Assembly: GCF_013127955.1 (NCBI RefSeq)
Contig: NZ_CP053435.1
Coordinates: 1,240,001-1,304,000, forward strand
DNA length: 64,000 bases
Source of the DNA: Spirosoma taeanense
GTDB taxonomy: Bacteria > Bacteroidota > Bacteroidia > Cytophagales > Spirosomataceae
Direction: 5' to 3'
Both the position numbers and the translations under genes were made by a program. The notes under the pieces were generated by a model that saw only the letters and a program-made list of their open reading frames with translations, was not told the DNA's origin and did no database searches. Each line of letters starts with the position of its first letter. The first letter of the stretch is position 1. Of the stretch, positions 54,462 to 63,592 are shown piece by piece.

Positions 54462-55951
54462 TGCCCACTGCCGCCGTTATCGGATCTGGAATTGCTGGCC
54501 TGGCGGCTGCCATCCGACTGGCCGTTAAAGGCTACGAGGTTGAAGTGTTCGAGGCCAATGACTATGCCGGAGGAAAACTGTCGAGCTTTGAGAACACTGG
54601 TCCGGATGGGGGACTCTATCGCTTCGACGCCGGGCCGTCGTTGTTCACCATGCCGCATCTGGTCGATGAACTGTTTAGGCTGGCAGGCCGCAACCCAGCC
54701 GATTATTTTGAATATATTCGTTTAGACGAGACCTGCCGCTATTTCTGGGACGATGGTGCCCGCCTGACGGCCTGGGCTGACCACCACCGCTTCGGGCAGG
54801 AGATAGAAACCGTGCTGGGCGAACCCGCCGAACACCTGCACGCCCACCTGCGCGACAGTGCGGTTAAGTATAACGTAACCGAGAAGCTGTTTCTGCACCG
54901 GTCGCTTCATAAAGCCGCTACCTGGCTCAATCGTGATGCCCTGCGGGGTTACCTTAATCTGCCCCGGCTGGGCGTGTTTGGCACCATGAACGGTGCAAAC
55001 GAACGCCGGTTCCAGCATCCCAAGCTAGTGCAGCTATTCAACCGATACGCGACCTATAATGGCTCTGACCCTTACCAGACGCCCGCTACGCTGAATATTA
55101 TTCCGCATCTGGAATACAACATTGGCGCGTTTTTCCCGAAAGACGGCATGATCGGCATCACCCGCAGTCTGGTGCGGCTGGCCGAAGACCTGGGCGTTCG
55201 GTTTTACTTTAACACCCGCGTTACGGAGATCGTGACGAACGGAAAGAAGGTGGTGGACATCCGCACCGTTCCCAAGCGAATAGGTTATCCGGTAGACGTC
55301 GTGGTGTCTAACATGGATGTGGTGAGTACGTTTCGTAGACTATTGCCCACTGCCCGGCAGCCGGAGCGGATTCTGCGGCAGCCCAAATCCAGTTCGGGGT
55401 TGATTTTTTATTGGGGCATCAACCGGCAGTTTGCCGAACTGGGTCTGCATAATATTTTCTTCAGCAACGATTACCGAGCGGAATTCGACTGTCTGTTTAA
55501 TCAGCAAACCCTGTCCGACGACCCGACGATTTACCTGAATATTACCAGCAAACACAAGCCCGACGACGCGCCCCCCGGTTGCGAAAACTGGTTCATTCTG
55601 CTCAACGCGCCGAACAATACCGGCCAGGACTGGGACGCCCTCATTGCCCAGGCACGTCAGAATGTTATCCGGAAGCTTAGCCGCAATCTGGACGTTGACG
55701 TTAGCTCGCTTATTCAATCCGAGTCTGTACTGGATCCCCGCAGTATCGAAGCCCGGACCTCGTCGTCGCAGGGCGCGTTATACGGCAACAGCAGCAACAA
55801 CCGGTTTGCGGCCTTTCTGCGGCACGCCAATTTTTCGCGGCAGTTCAGCAACCTGTTCTTCGTGGGGGGCAGCGTGCATCCGGGTGGCGGGATTCCGCTT
55901 TGCCTGCTTTCGGCTAAAATCGCGACGGAACTGGTAGAAGAAATCCGGTAG
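54461..55951 (+). CDS. Carotenoid desaturase, CrtD/CrtI family
   Basis: The 496-residue FAD enzyme has the dinucleotide fold 'VIGSGIAGLAAAIRLAVKGY' at the N-terminus and the C-terminal family signature 'VHPGGGIPLCLLSAKIA'. It matches phytoene desaturase-like proteins and, by similarity, the 1-hydroxycarotenoid 3,4-desaturase CrtD group that adds double bonds to carotenoids in Bacteroidota. The specific step is not certain. No other carotenoid genes are nearby. Confidence 0.8.
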   Translation: MPTAAVIGSGIAGLAAAIRLAVKGYEVEVFEANDYAGGKLSSFENTGPDGGLYRFDAGPSLFTMPHLVDELFRLAGRNPADYFEYIRLDETCRYFWDDGARLTAWADHHRFGQEIETVLGEPAEHLHAHLRDSAVKYNVTEKLFLHRSLHKAATWLNRDALRGYLNLPRLGVFGTMNGANERRFQHPKLVQLFNRYATYNGSDPYQTPATLNIIPHLEYNIGAFFPKDGMIGITRSLVRLAEDLGVRFYFNTRVTEIVTNGKKVVDIRTVPKRIGYPVDVVVSNMDVVSTFRRLLPTARQPERILRQPKSSSGLIFYWGINRQFAELGLHNIFFSNDYRAEFDCLFNQQTLSDDPTIYLNITSKHKPDDAPPGCENWFILLNAPNNTGQDWDALIAQARQNVIRKLSRNLDVDVSSLIQSESVLDPRSIEARTSSSQGALYGNSSNNRFAAFLRHANFSRQFSNLFFVGGSVHPGGGIPLCLLSAKIATELVEEIR

Positions 55952-55980
55952 GTGGTTTATCGTTTTTTCTATCTTGCCGT

Positions 55981-57150
55981 ATGGATTCCTCGATTCTGAT
56001 TATTGTGCTGAGTTTGTCGGTGCTGGTTTCGTATGCATTCGACTTATTCAGTAGCCGATTCAAGACCCCTTCGGTGCTGCTCCTGCTGCTGCTGGGCATG
56101 CTGACCCGGCAGGCTACCGATTACGCGGGTGTGCAGGTTCCTTACGTGAACACTATTCTGCCGACGCTCGGCACGCTGGGACTAATCCTGATTGTTCTCG
56201 AAAACGGTCTTGATCTGGAACTCCATACCGAAAAACTGAGTGTTCTGCGCCGGACGTTGCTGGCCTCCCTGTTATCTATAGTGGGAACGACTCTGCTGCT
56301 GGCCGGGGTGCTTTATGTGCTGCTGAACGATTCGTTTTATCACTGCCTGATGGCAGCCTTACCGTTTTCCATTATCAGCAGCGCCGTTGCCATTCCGAGC
56401 GTATCGAATCTGTCGGCGGGGCAGGCTGAGTTCGTCATTTATGAATCGGCCTTCGCTGGAATCCTGGGCGTATTGGCCTTTAATTTTCTGCTGCTCAGCC
56501 GAAACTCCGTATGGGAAGCGATTCTGCTGTTTGCGCGCGATACGCTCGTAATGGCACTGGTTTCGCTGGGGTGCTGTTTTCTGTTGCTGTATCTGATCGG
56601 GCGGATTAATCACCGGATTAAGTTTCTGCCCATTATCTCTGTCTTGTTTCTGGTTTACGCCATAGCTGAAATCAATCATCTCTCATCACTGCTGCTGATT
56701 CTGATTTTCGGGCTGTTTCTCAACAATACGGAGCTGTTTATTCGCGGGCGACTGAGCCTGGTTCTGAAAAACGATCTGTTTGAGAAAGAACTGGACCAGC
56801 TTAAAAACCTGACGGCTGAGGGCGCGTTTGTGGTGCGGACTTTTTTCTTTCTGATTCTGGGCTATGCTGCTGTGCCGCAGGAGTTGTTTGATAGAGATGC
56901 TTTGATTGTCAGCGGTATCTTTATGGTCGTAATCATCCTATGGCGGTGGCTGACCCTGCGGACAACGTATCCGGGCGCGTCCAAACCGCTGTTATGGGTT
57001 GCCCCGCGCGGACTTATCACGATATTGCTGTACCTCAACATACCCCAGGACCTGCGGTTGCTGGGTTTTCGCGAGGGGATTCCGATGCTGGTGGTTGTTT
57101 TATCGCTGCTGGTCATGACGGTAGGGGTATTGGGGTACAAATCTTCTTAA
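55981..57150 (+). CDS. Sodium/proton antiporter-like protein (CPA superfamily)
   Basis: The 389-residue protein has eleven or so predicted transmembrane helices with CPA-type features: 'FKTPSVLLLLLLGML', 'GLILIVLENGLDLEL' and 'VIYESAFAGILGVLAF'. It likely exchanges Na+ or K+ for H+ in the inner membrane. It lacks the C-terminal regulatory domain of some family members and starts 29 bases after the desaturase gene. Confidence 0.8.
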   Translation: MDSSILIIVLSLSVLVSYAFDLFSSRFKTPSVLLLLLLGMLTRQATDYAGVQVPYVNTILPTLGTLGLILIVLENGLDLELHTEKLSVLRRTLLASLLSIVGTTLLLAGVLYVLLNDSFYHCLMAALPFSIISSAVAIPSVSNLSAGQAEFVIYESAFAGILGVLAFNFLLLSRNSVWEAILLFARDTLVMALVSLGCCFLLLYLIGRINHRIKFLPIISVLFLVYAIAEINHLSSLLLILIFGLFLNNTELFIRGRLSLVLKNDLFEKELDQLKNLTAEGAFVVRTFFFLILGYAAVPQELFDRDALIVSGIFMVVIILWRWLTLRTTYPGASKPLLWVAPRGLITILLYLNIPQDLRLLGFREGIPMLVVVLSLLVMTVGVLGYKSS

Positions 57151-57229
57151 GCCGGATGCCCACGTCCGGCTAAATCAGACAAAAGCCCGGTGTGGGAGGC
57201 CGGGGAAAACGATTTTAGGTGCTCGATCT

Positions 57230-58105
57230 ATGAAAAACGTCTCTGCATTGCCGCTCATGCTGGTCGTTCTGCTTGGTTTCTTGGTGAGTTGCAGCCGAAA
57301 GGCTGAAGAAGACCTGACGCCGGTGAACACTTATCCCCGAATCCGGCAGATTGTCTATCAGGAACACGAAGGCATTTCCAGCACGGTCCTGAACGGGTAC
57401 CTGACCAATCCATTGGCCCTGGATACGGCTCCCAATGCCTATTCCGCTACGTTTACCTATGACAATCGGGGGCGGCTAATCACCGAAACGAACCAGAAGC
57501 TGACTTATTCCACTACCCGGGTTCTGCGTTCGGCTCAGAACGCCAGTCTGGGTTTTGACACGCTCTACCTGAACCCGCAGGGCTTTGTGCAGAAAAGCGT
57601 CATTACCTATGCCCGGAATAATTTCCTGACGTCGGTGAAGCAGTACGACGCCGATGGGTATCTGACCAGCGAACAGGCGCAGTTGCTGGACCCCTGCTAT
57701 GGCTCACGGCATCAGGCCGCCATTTCGCACACCATCCGGAACGGCAACCGGGTGGCTACTAGTGTTCAGGAGCAAATGACTGGAACGGTAAGCATACAGA
57801 CGCAGTATGAGTTCGATGAGTCGCAGCCGAACACGGGGCTGGGCTTCGATACGTTCAAGGTGTTTTCCAACTGCGCGGGAATGTTCAGTGCATATGGCAA
57901 CCCAAGCACGGATCTGTATGGAAAACTCAACCGGAATCTGATCCGGAAAGCGACCCGCACCATTAATGGCGGAGCCGTCACGCAATATACCTATTACTAT
58001 ACCTTCGACGAGAAGAAACGGGTCAAAACCCAGATCGTTACGGCTCAGCAGCCCAACTCGTCGGTCTACGCCATCAACCGCCGGGTATATACCTACCTGG
58101 ACTAA
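57230..58105 (+). CDS. Lipoprotein of unknown function
   Basis: The 291-residue protein has a lipoprotein signal ('LMLVVLLGFLVSC', Cys ~21). The rest has repeated short beta patterns ('ATFTYDNRGRLITETNQ', 'YYYTFDEKKRVKTQI') resembling YD or RHS-type repeats found in Bacteroidota lipoproteins. No catalytic residues can be recognised. The convergent small gene overlaps its stop by four bases. Confidence 0.65.
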   Translation: MKNVSALPLMLVVLLGFLVSCSRKAEEDLTPVNTYPRIRQIVYQEHEGISSTVLNGYLTNPLALDTAPNAYSATFTYDNRGRLITETNQKLTYSTTRVLRSAQNASLGFDTLYLNPQGFVQKSVITYARNNFLTSVKQYDADGYLTSEQAQLLDPCYGSRHQAAISHTIRNGNRVATSVQEQMTGTVSIQTQYEFDESQPNTGLGFDTFKVFSNCAGMFSAYGNPSTDLYGKLNRNLIRKATRTINGGAVTQYTYYYTFDEKKRVKTQIVTAQQPNSSVYAINRRVYTYLD

Positions 58106-58449
58106 ATCTCCCGGTAGGGAGACGCTGATAAATACCGCCAGAAGGAAAACCAGCGCCGGTTTTTGAGGTATGTCAGATCGGCATCATGCGCGTAGGCCTC
58201 GCGCTCAAAACTAATGTTACGGTAGGCGGTGTAGTGATTGCGGTACTGCAGTCGCCGGATCAGGTATTCAAGAAAATACCAGATGTAAAAAGGCAGAATC
58301 CCCAGCTCAATCTGCTGGCGCAGATGAATTCGTTCGTGGTTGAGCAAAATAGGGCCGGGGTTCAGCTGGCGCACCAGAATGAACGGAAACAGGGCCATAC
58401 CGTCAGGGCCAAGGGAAGGAAGATAGATAATCCGCGCCTTTTTTCCCAT
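58102..58449 (-). CDS. Small HExxH membrane protein
   Basis: The 115-residue protein has 'NHERIHLRQQ' (HERIH at 38-42, an HExxH zinc motif) followed by a hydrophobic stretch ('LGILPFYIWYFLEYLI') and, later, 'SFEREAYAHD' (80-89) where a third Glu ligand could lie. It looks like a miniature gluzincin-type metallopeptidase with one membrane helix. I recognise no named family, so catalytic activity is inferred from motif pattern only. The ATG at 58449 is preferred over an upstream 58482. Its stop overlaps the convergent lipoprotein stop. Confidence 0.6.
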   Translation of the reverse strand: MGKKARIIYLPSLGPDGMALFPFILVRQLNPGPILLNHERIHLRQQIELGILPFYIWYFLEYLIRRLQYRNHYTAYRNISFEREAYAHDADLTYLKNRRWFSFWRYLSASPYREI

Positions 58450-58562
58450 GCTTGAATAGGAGGTAACGTCGGTAGTTACCAATTTTGCCAGCTATTACCG
58501 GGACCTTTCTGCGATGAGGTCTCCGATGAAATGACAAAAAAAGGATTACTCCGGTTCGCTAC

Positions 58563-59846
58563 ATGACTCTGACACTAATTATTCTTTTTACTGTTGGCTA
58601 CACACTCATCACGCTCGAACACCCGATTAAGGTCAACAAAACGGCTACCGCGCTTATAACGGGTGTAGTCTGCTGGGTGGTGTACGCGATGATGGGACCG
58701 ACCGCCGAAGAAGTTGGTCATCATCTGGGCGAACACCTGTCAGACATTGCCGAGATTCTGTTTTTTCTGCTCGGGGCCATGACCGTCGTCGAACTGATTG
58801 ACGCGCACGATGGCTTTACGCTCATCACCGACCGCATCGCGAGCCGCAACACCCGTACCCTGCTCTGGATTATCAGCCTGCTGGCGTTCTTTATGTCGGC
58901 GCTGCTGGATAACCTAACAACGGCCATTGTTATGACCTCGGTGCTGCGGAAGCTGGTACGTAACGCCGAACAGCGACGCATCATGGCGGGCATGGTGATC
59001 GTGGCGGCCAACGCGGGTGGAGCCTGGTCACCCATCGGCGACGTAACAACAACCATGCTCTGGATTGGCGGGCAAATCACGACTGTCCGGATTATCAGTT
59101 CGTTAATCGTTCCGAGCCTGGTGTCGCTGCTGGTTCCACTGGCGATTCTGACGATGCTGTATAAACCTGAAGAACAGGCGGCTACGCTGGGCATCAGTCG
59201 GCCTTATGTAACCCCAACGGCCCGGCGCGAACGACGCACAATGCTGGCAATCGGGCTGGGGGGGATGTTATTTGTGCCTATTTTCAAAACCGTTACGCAC
59301 CTGCCGCCATACATGGGCATGATGCTCGTGCTGGGGCTGATCTGGGTCGCGTCGGAATTACTGCATAGCGACAAAGACGAAGCCGAGCGGCAGAAATTTA
59401 CGGCTGCCTACGCCCTGAGCCGGATTGATGCGTCGAGCGTGTTGTTTTTTCTGGGCATTCTGCTGGCCGTCAGCAGCTTAGAGGCCACGGGGGTATTACG
59501 TGCCCTGGCCGAGTCACTGAGTCAATCAGTGGGCAACCTGGATGTAATTGTTCTATTGATTGGCCTGGCGTCGGCCGTTGTCGATAACGTGCCGATTGTG
59601 GCTGCGGCAATGGGTATGTATGACCTGGCTACGTATCCGGTTGATAGCAAGCTGTGGGAGTTTCTAGCCTATTGCGCCGGCACCGGCGGCAGCATTCTGG
59701 TTATTGGTTCGGCGGCTGGTGTGGCCGTAATGGGCATGGAGCGGCTGGACTTCGGCTGGTATCTGGTCCGGATCAGCTGGCTGGCGCTGATTGGTTACGT
59801 AGCCGGGGCCCTGACTTATCTGGCGCAGGTGGCCGTATTTGCCTGA
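58563..59846 (+). CDS. nhaD: Sodium/proton antiporter NhaD
   Basis: The 427-residue protein has about eleven predicted helices and matches the NhaD family of the ion-transporter superfamily, which exports Na+ or Li+ for H+ at alkaline pH. 'FFMSALLDNLTTAIVMTSVL' and 'GGAWSPIGDVTTTMLW' are family landmarks with conserved acidic residues, and 'ASAVVDNVPIVAAAMGMYDL' repeats the pattern. A terminator follows. Confidence 0.9.
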   Translation: MTLTLIILFTVGYTLITLEHPIKVNKTATALITGVVCWVVYAMMGPTAEEVGHHLGEHLSDIAEILFFLLGAMTVVELIDAHDGFTLITDRIASRNTRTLLWIISLLAFFMSALLDNLTTAIVMTSVLRKLVRNAEQRRIMAGMVIVAANAGGAWSPIGDVTTTMLWIGGQITTVRIISSLIVPSLVSLLVPLAILTMLYKPEEQAATLGISRPYVTPTARRERRTMLAIGLGGMLFVPIFKTVTHLPPYMGMMLVLGLIWVASELLHSDKDEAERQKFTAAYALSRIDASSVLFFLGILLAVSSLEATGVLRALAESLSQSVGNLDVIVLLIGLASAVVDNVPIVAAAMGMYDLATYPVDSKLWEFLAYCAGTGGSILVIGSAAGVAVMGMERLDFGWYLVRISWLALIGYVAGALTYLAQVAVFA

Positions 59847-59869
59847 GTCAATTGCGTGTCCGGTTACGT

Positions 59870-59916
59870 AAAACGAAAACGCGGCCCCTCCATCGAAAGA
59901 GCCGCGTTTTCGTTTT
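59870..59916. terminator. Bidirectional terminator after nhaD
   Basis: Sixteen-base perfect arms (59870-59885 and 59901-59916) around a 15-base loop with A- and T-runs, between nhaD and the convergent SDR gene. Confidence 0.9.
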
Positions 59917-59928
59917 TGACAGACGGGT

Positions 59929-60792
59929 TTATGAATTAATAATCTCTCCCCCGTTGATGTGCATGACCTGTCCGGTTATGTAGGAGGCATCTTCAGAGGC
60001 CAGGAATACGTAGGCGGGCGCTACTTCGGCGGGCTGGCCGGCGCGCTCCATGGGCGTGTCTTTACCAAAATTGGCTACCTTCTCCGGGTCGAACGACGCC
60101 ACAATCAGCGGTGTCCAGATGGGGCCGGGCGCAACGGCGTTCACCCGGATGTTCCGCTCAACCAGGTGCTGCGATAACGAGCGCGTAAAGGCCGTAATGG
60201 CCCCTTTAGTGGATGAGTAATCCAGCAGGGTTTCGCTGCCCCGATACGACGTTACCGAGGTTGTATTGACAATGCAGTCGTAGGCATCCATGTGCGGCAG
60301 GGCGGCTTTAGTGAGCCGGAACATGGCCAGGATGTTCGTTTCAAACGTTGCCACCATGTCCTCGTCGTTAATGTCGGTCAGTTCTTTCTGGGGGTACTGA
60401 ACGGCCGCATTATTCACCAGAATATTTATCCGGTTGAACTCGCTGAGTACTTTGCCAACCGCTTCCCGAATGAACGACAGCTTACGCAGATCGCCCGGAA
60501 TGAGCAGACTGCGACGACCTTCCGCTTCGATCAGTTGTTTGGTTTTCTGCGCGTCTTCTTCCTCCCGGGGGTGATAGATGATCGCCACATCGGCGCCTTC
60601 ACGGGCGAAATGTACGGCCACCGCCCGGCCAATGCCGCTGTCGCCACCCGTAATCAGGGCTATTTTATCTTTGAGTTTATCCGAGCCTTCGTAGTCGTCG
60701 CGAATAAAAATCGGCTGCGGGTGCATCTGGGCCTCGATACCCGGCTGAGCTTCCTGTTGCTGAGCAGGGGTTTCCATTTCCATTTGTTGCAT
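59929..60792 (-). CDS. SDR oxidoreductase, YdaD/YhdF-like (copy 1)
   Basis: The 287-residue protein has an N-terminal leader ('PQPIFIRDDYEGSDKLKDK') typical of the general-stress SDRs YdaD and YhdF, then 'ITGGDSGIGRAVAVHF' (cofactor), 'LVNNAAVQYP', and 'YSSTKGAITAF' (YxxxK). The C-terminal 'ITGQVMHINGGEIINS' is family-like. It follows copy 2 on the minus strand; both likely act under osmotic or general stress. Substrate unknown. The ATG at 60792 is preferred over one at 60840. Confidence 0.85.
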   Translation of the reverse strand: MQQMEMETPAQQQEAQPGIEAQMHPQPIFIRDDYEGSDKLKDKIALITGGDSGIGRAVAVHFAREGADVAIIYHPREEEDAQKTKQLIEAEGRRSLLIPGDLRKLSFIREAVGKVLSEFNRINILVNNAAVQYPQKELTDINDEDMVATFETNILAMFRLTKAALPHMDAYDCIVNTTSVTSYRGSETLLDYSSTKGAITAFTRSLSQHLVERNIRVNAVAPGPIWTPLIVASFDPEKVANFGKDTPMERAGQPAEVAPAYVFLASEDASYITGQVMHINGGEIINS

Positions 60793-60858
60793 GACGTATA
60801 AGATTTTTGGTGTGCCGTTTTCAGCCTCTAAAGCGCTCAAGCTGAAAACAGAGTTGGT

Positions 60859-61713
60859 TTAGCCATTGATAATTGTGCCGCCGTTGGGGTGAATGACCTG
60901 TCCGGTTACGTAGGAAGAGTCTTCAGAAGCCAGATACACATAAGCCGGGGCTACTTCGCAGGGCTGACCGGGGCGTTTCATCGGTACATCTTTGCCGAAC
61001 ATGGCTACTTCTTTGGCCGAAACCGAAGCCGGATTCAGCGGTGTCCAGATCGGGCCGGGCGCAACGCCGTTGACCCGAATTTTCTTCTTGGCCAGGTTCC
61101 CGGCCAGCGCGCGGGTGAAGGCCATAATGGCACCTTTCGTAGAGGAATACTCCGGCAAGTCGGCGCGTCCCTGGTAGGCCGTCACGGAGGTGGTGTTGAT
61201 GATGCTGTCGCCCTCATGCAGATGCTTCAGAGCGGCCTTGGTCACCCGGAAAAACGAGTAGATGTTCGTCTCGTACGTATTCACCAGGTCCTCGTCCTGC
61301 ATTTCTTCAAACTTCTTGTGCTGAAGCTGTATGGCGGCATTATTGACGACAATATTGAGCTTTCCGAAACGCTTGATGGTTTCTTCGACGACTCGCTCGC
61401 AGAAATCAGCCTGCTTCAGGTCGCCGGGCAGTAAAAGAATTTGCCGACCTTCGGCCTCGACCAGCTCTTTGGTTTGCTGCGCGTCTACTTCCTCGCGTTC
61501 GGTATAAACAATGGCTATGTCGGCACCTTCCCGGGCGAAATGTACGGCCACCGACTGACCAATGCCGCTGTCGCCACCTGTTATGAGGGCTACTTTGTCT
61601 TTGAGTTTATTGGTGCCTCGGTAGTTGTAGCGAATCACTTTCGGCTGGGGGTCCAGCTCGGCCTGTATTCCCGGCTGAACATCCTGATGTTGAGGAGGAA
61701 TCTGGGTTTCCAT
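60859..61713 (-). CDS. SDR oxidoreductase, YdaD/YhdF-like (copy 2)
   Basis: The 284-residue protein has the same plan as copy 1: leader 'PKVIRYNYRGTNKLKDK', 'ITGGDSGIGQSVAVHF', 'VVNNAAIQLQ' and 'YSSTKGAIMAF'. Many stretches match copy 1, so the pair is a tandem duplication. It is divergent from the GMC oxidoreductase at 61847, with 133 bases between, and may share regulation with it. Confidence 0.87.
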   Translation of the reverse strand: METQIPPQHQDVQPGIQAELDPQPKVIRYNYRGTNKLKDKVALITGGDSGIGQSVAVHFAREGADIAIVYTEREEVDAQQTKELVEAEGRQILLLPGDLKQADFCERVVEETIKRFGKLNIVVNNAAIQLQHKKFEEMQDEDLVNTYETNIYSFFRVTKAALKHLHEGDSIINTTSVTAYQGRADLPEYSSTKGAIMAFTRALAGNLAKKKIRVNGVAPGPIWTPLNPASVSAKEVAMFGKDVPMKRPGQPCEVAPAYVYLASEDSSYVTGQVIHPNGGTIING

Positions 61714-61846
61714 AACGTTACGTTTGGTTGTCTTTTTTTCTTAGTAAGCCAAAAGCAACGGTGGATGTTTTCAGAAACCTATTGAACCAGTAGTTTTTGA
61801 GTGGCGATTTTTATGAGTAATATCGTAGCGTCAATGCATACACCCC

Positions 61847-63559
61847 ATGACTATCAACGGCGATGCCAAAGCTGCTCGGACCTACGATGCCATTGTAATT
61901 GGCTCGGGTATCAGTGGTGGCTGGGCGGCAAAGGAACTCTGCGAAAAAGGCTTGAAAACACTCGTTCTTGAACGTGGGCGCGATGTTCGGCATATTGTGG
62001 ACTACCCCACGGCAACGCTGAACCCCTGGGACTTTCCGCACCGGAACCGGATGCCCGAAGCCTTCGACCAGGAGAATCCAATTGCCACCAAATGCTATGC
62101 ACTGGACGAAGCTACCCAGCAGTTTTTCGTCAAAGACGCCGAGCATCCTTACGTGCAGGAGAAGCCCTTCGACTGGATTCGGGGCTATCAGGTGGGCGGG
62201 AAATCGCTTATCTGGGCGCGGCAGACGCAACGCTGGAGCCGGTTTGATTTTGAAGCGAACGCCCGCGATGGAGCTGCCATCGACTGGCCTGTTCGTTACG
62301 CCGATATTGCCCCCTGGTATAGCCACGTTGAAAAATTCGTCGGGATCAGCGGTAATAAAGACGGTCTGGAGACGCTGCCCGACGGCGAATTCCTAAAGCC
62401 CTGGGAGCTAAACTGCGTTGAAAAGCACATCCAGAAGCGGGTTGCTGAAAATTATAAAGACCGGCACGTAATCATCGGCCGCTGCGCCCACCTGACCGAA
62501 CCGAAGCAGATTCATTATGATCAGGGGCGGGCGCAGTGTCAGGCGCGGCATCTGTGCTACCGGGGCTGTCCGTATGGCGGTTACTTCAGCAGCAATTCGT
62601 CGACTATACCGTGGGCGGCTAAGACGGAAAAACTGACGTTACGCCCCGATTCGATCGTGCATTCGATCATCTACGACGATGCGAAAGGCAAGGCTACGGG
62701 CGTTCGGGTGATTGATGCGCATACGAAAGAAATGTCGGAGTATTACGCCCGCATTATCTTCGTCAATGCCGCCTGCCTGAACACTAATCTGATTCTGCTA
62801 AATTCCATTTCGCGTCGGTTTCCGAACGGACTGGGCAATGATAACGGGCTGCTAGGAAGGTACGTAGCCTTCCATAATTACCGGGGCAACATCGTCGCTG
62901 ACTACGAAGGGTTTGCAGACGGTTATTTCTATGGCCGACGCCCGACAACGGCCTTCATGCCCAACTTTCGTAACGTTGACCGGCAGGAAACTGATTTTCA
63001 GCGGGGCTATATGGTCGCCTTTAGCGCGTCTCGCGGCAACTGGCAGCGGGGCGCAGGTCAGGAGGGGTTCGGCGCTGAGTTTAAGGATAAGCTAAGCGAT
63101 CCGGGCGCGTGGCACGTATTCATGATGATGCAGGCCGAAACCGTACCCCGTTATGAAAACCACGTCCGGCTCAGCACCGATCATAAAGACCCCTGGGGTA
63201 TCCCGCAACTCGTTACGTCTATTGGCTATACCGACAACGACGTAAAGGTGATGAACGACTTTCTGACGCAGGGTGCCGAGATGCTGGAAAAATCGGGCTG
63301 CATAAACATCCGCCCCTACGACGATCATCGCAATCCCGGCCTTGATATTCACGAAATGGGAGGTGTGCGCATGGGCCGTGACCCGAAAACGTCTTTAATC
63401 AACGCCCATAACCAACTGCATGCAGTGAAGAATGTGTTTGTGACCGACGGAGCGGCCATGACATCCACCGGTACGCAGAACCCATCCCTTACGTTCATGG
63501 CACTGACAGCCCGGGCTACCAACTACGCAGTCGGCGAAATGAAGAAGAAAAATCTATAA
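61847..63559 (+). CDS. GMC family oxidoreductase
   Basis: The 570-residue FAD flavoprotein has 'AIVIGSGISGGWAAKEL' at the N-terminus and the C-terminal signature 'DIHEMGGVRMGRDPKTS' with 'DGAAMTSTGTQNPSLTFMAL', where His and Asn residues act as catalytic base. It oxidises an alcohol or sugar. Proteins of this subgroup, when exported, work with a gluconate-dehydrogenase subunit 3; that gene is not seen here, and no signal peptide is obvious. It is divergent from the two SDR genes. Confidence 0.85.
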   Translation: MTINGDAKAARTYDAIVIGSGISGGWAAKELCEKGLKTLVLERGRDVRHIVDYPTATLNPWDFPHRNRMPEAFDQENPIATKCYALDEATQQFFVKDAEHPYVQEKPFDWIRGYQVGGKSLIWARQTQRWSRFDFEANARDGAAIDWPVRYADIAPWYSHVEKFVGISGNKDGLETLPDGEFLKPWELNCVEKHIQKRVAENYKDRHVIIGRCAHLTEPKQIHYDQGRAQCQARHLCYRGCPYGGYFSSNSSTIPWAAKTEKLTLRPDSIVHSIIYDDAKGKATGVRVIDAHTKEMSEYYARIIFVNAACLNTNLILLNSISRRFPNGLGNDNGLLGRYVAFHNYRGNIVADYEGFADGYFYGRRPTTAFMPNFRNVDRQETDFQRGYMVAFSASRGNWQRGAGQEGFGAEFKDKLSDPGAWHVFMMMQAETVPRYENHVRLSTDHKDPWGIPQLVTSIGYTDNDVKVMNDFLTQGAEMLEKSGCINIRPYDDHRNPGLDIHEMGGVRMGRDPKTSLINAHNQLHAVKNVFVTDGAAMTSTGTQNPSLTFMALTARATNYAVGEMKKKNL

Positions 63560-63592
63560 GGGTTTCCGTAAGTTGCTGTGGCCGGAACGTCA

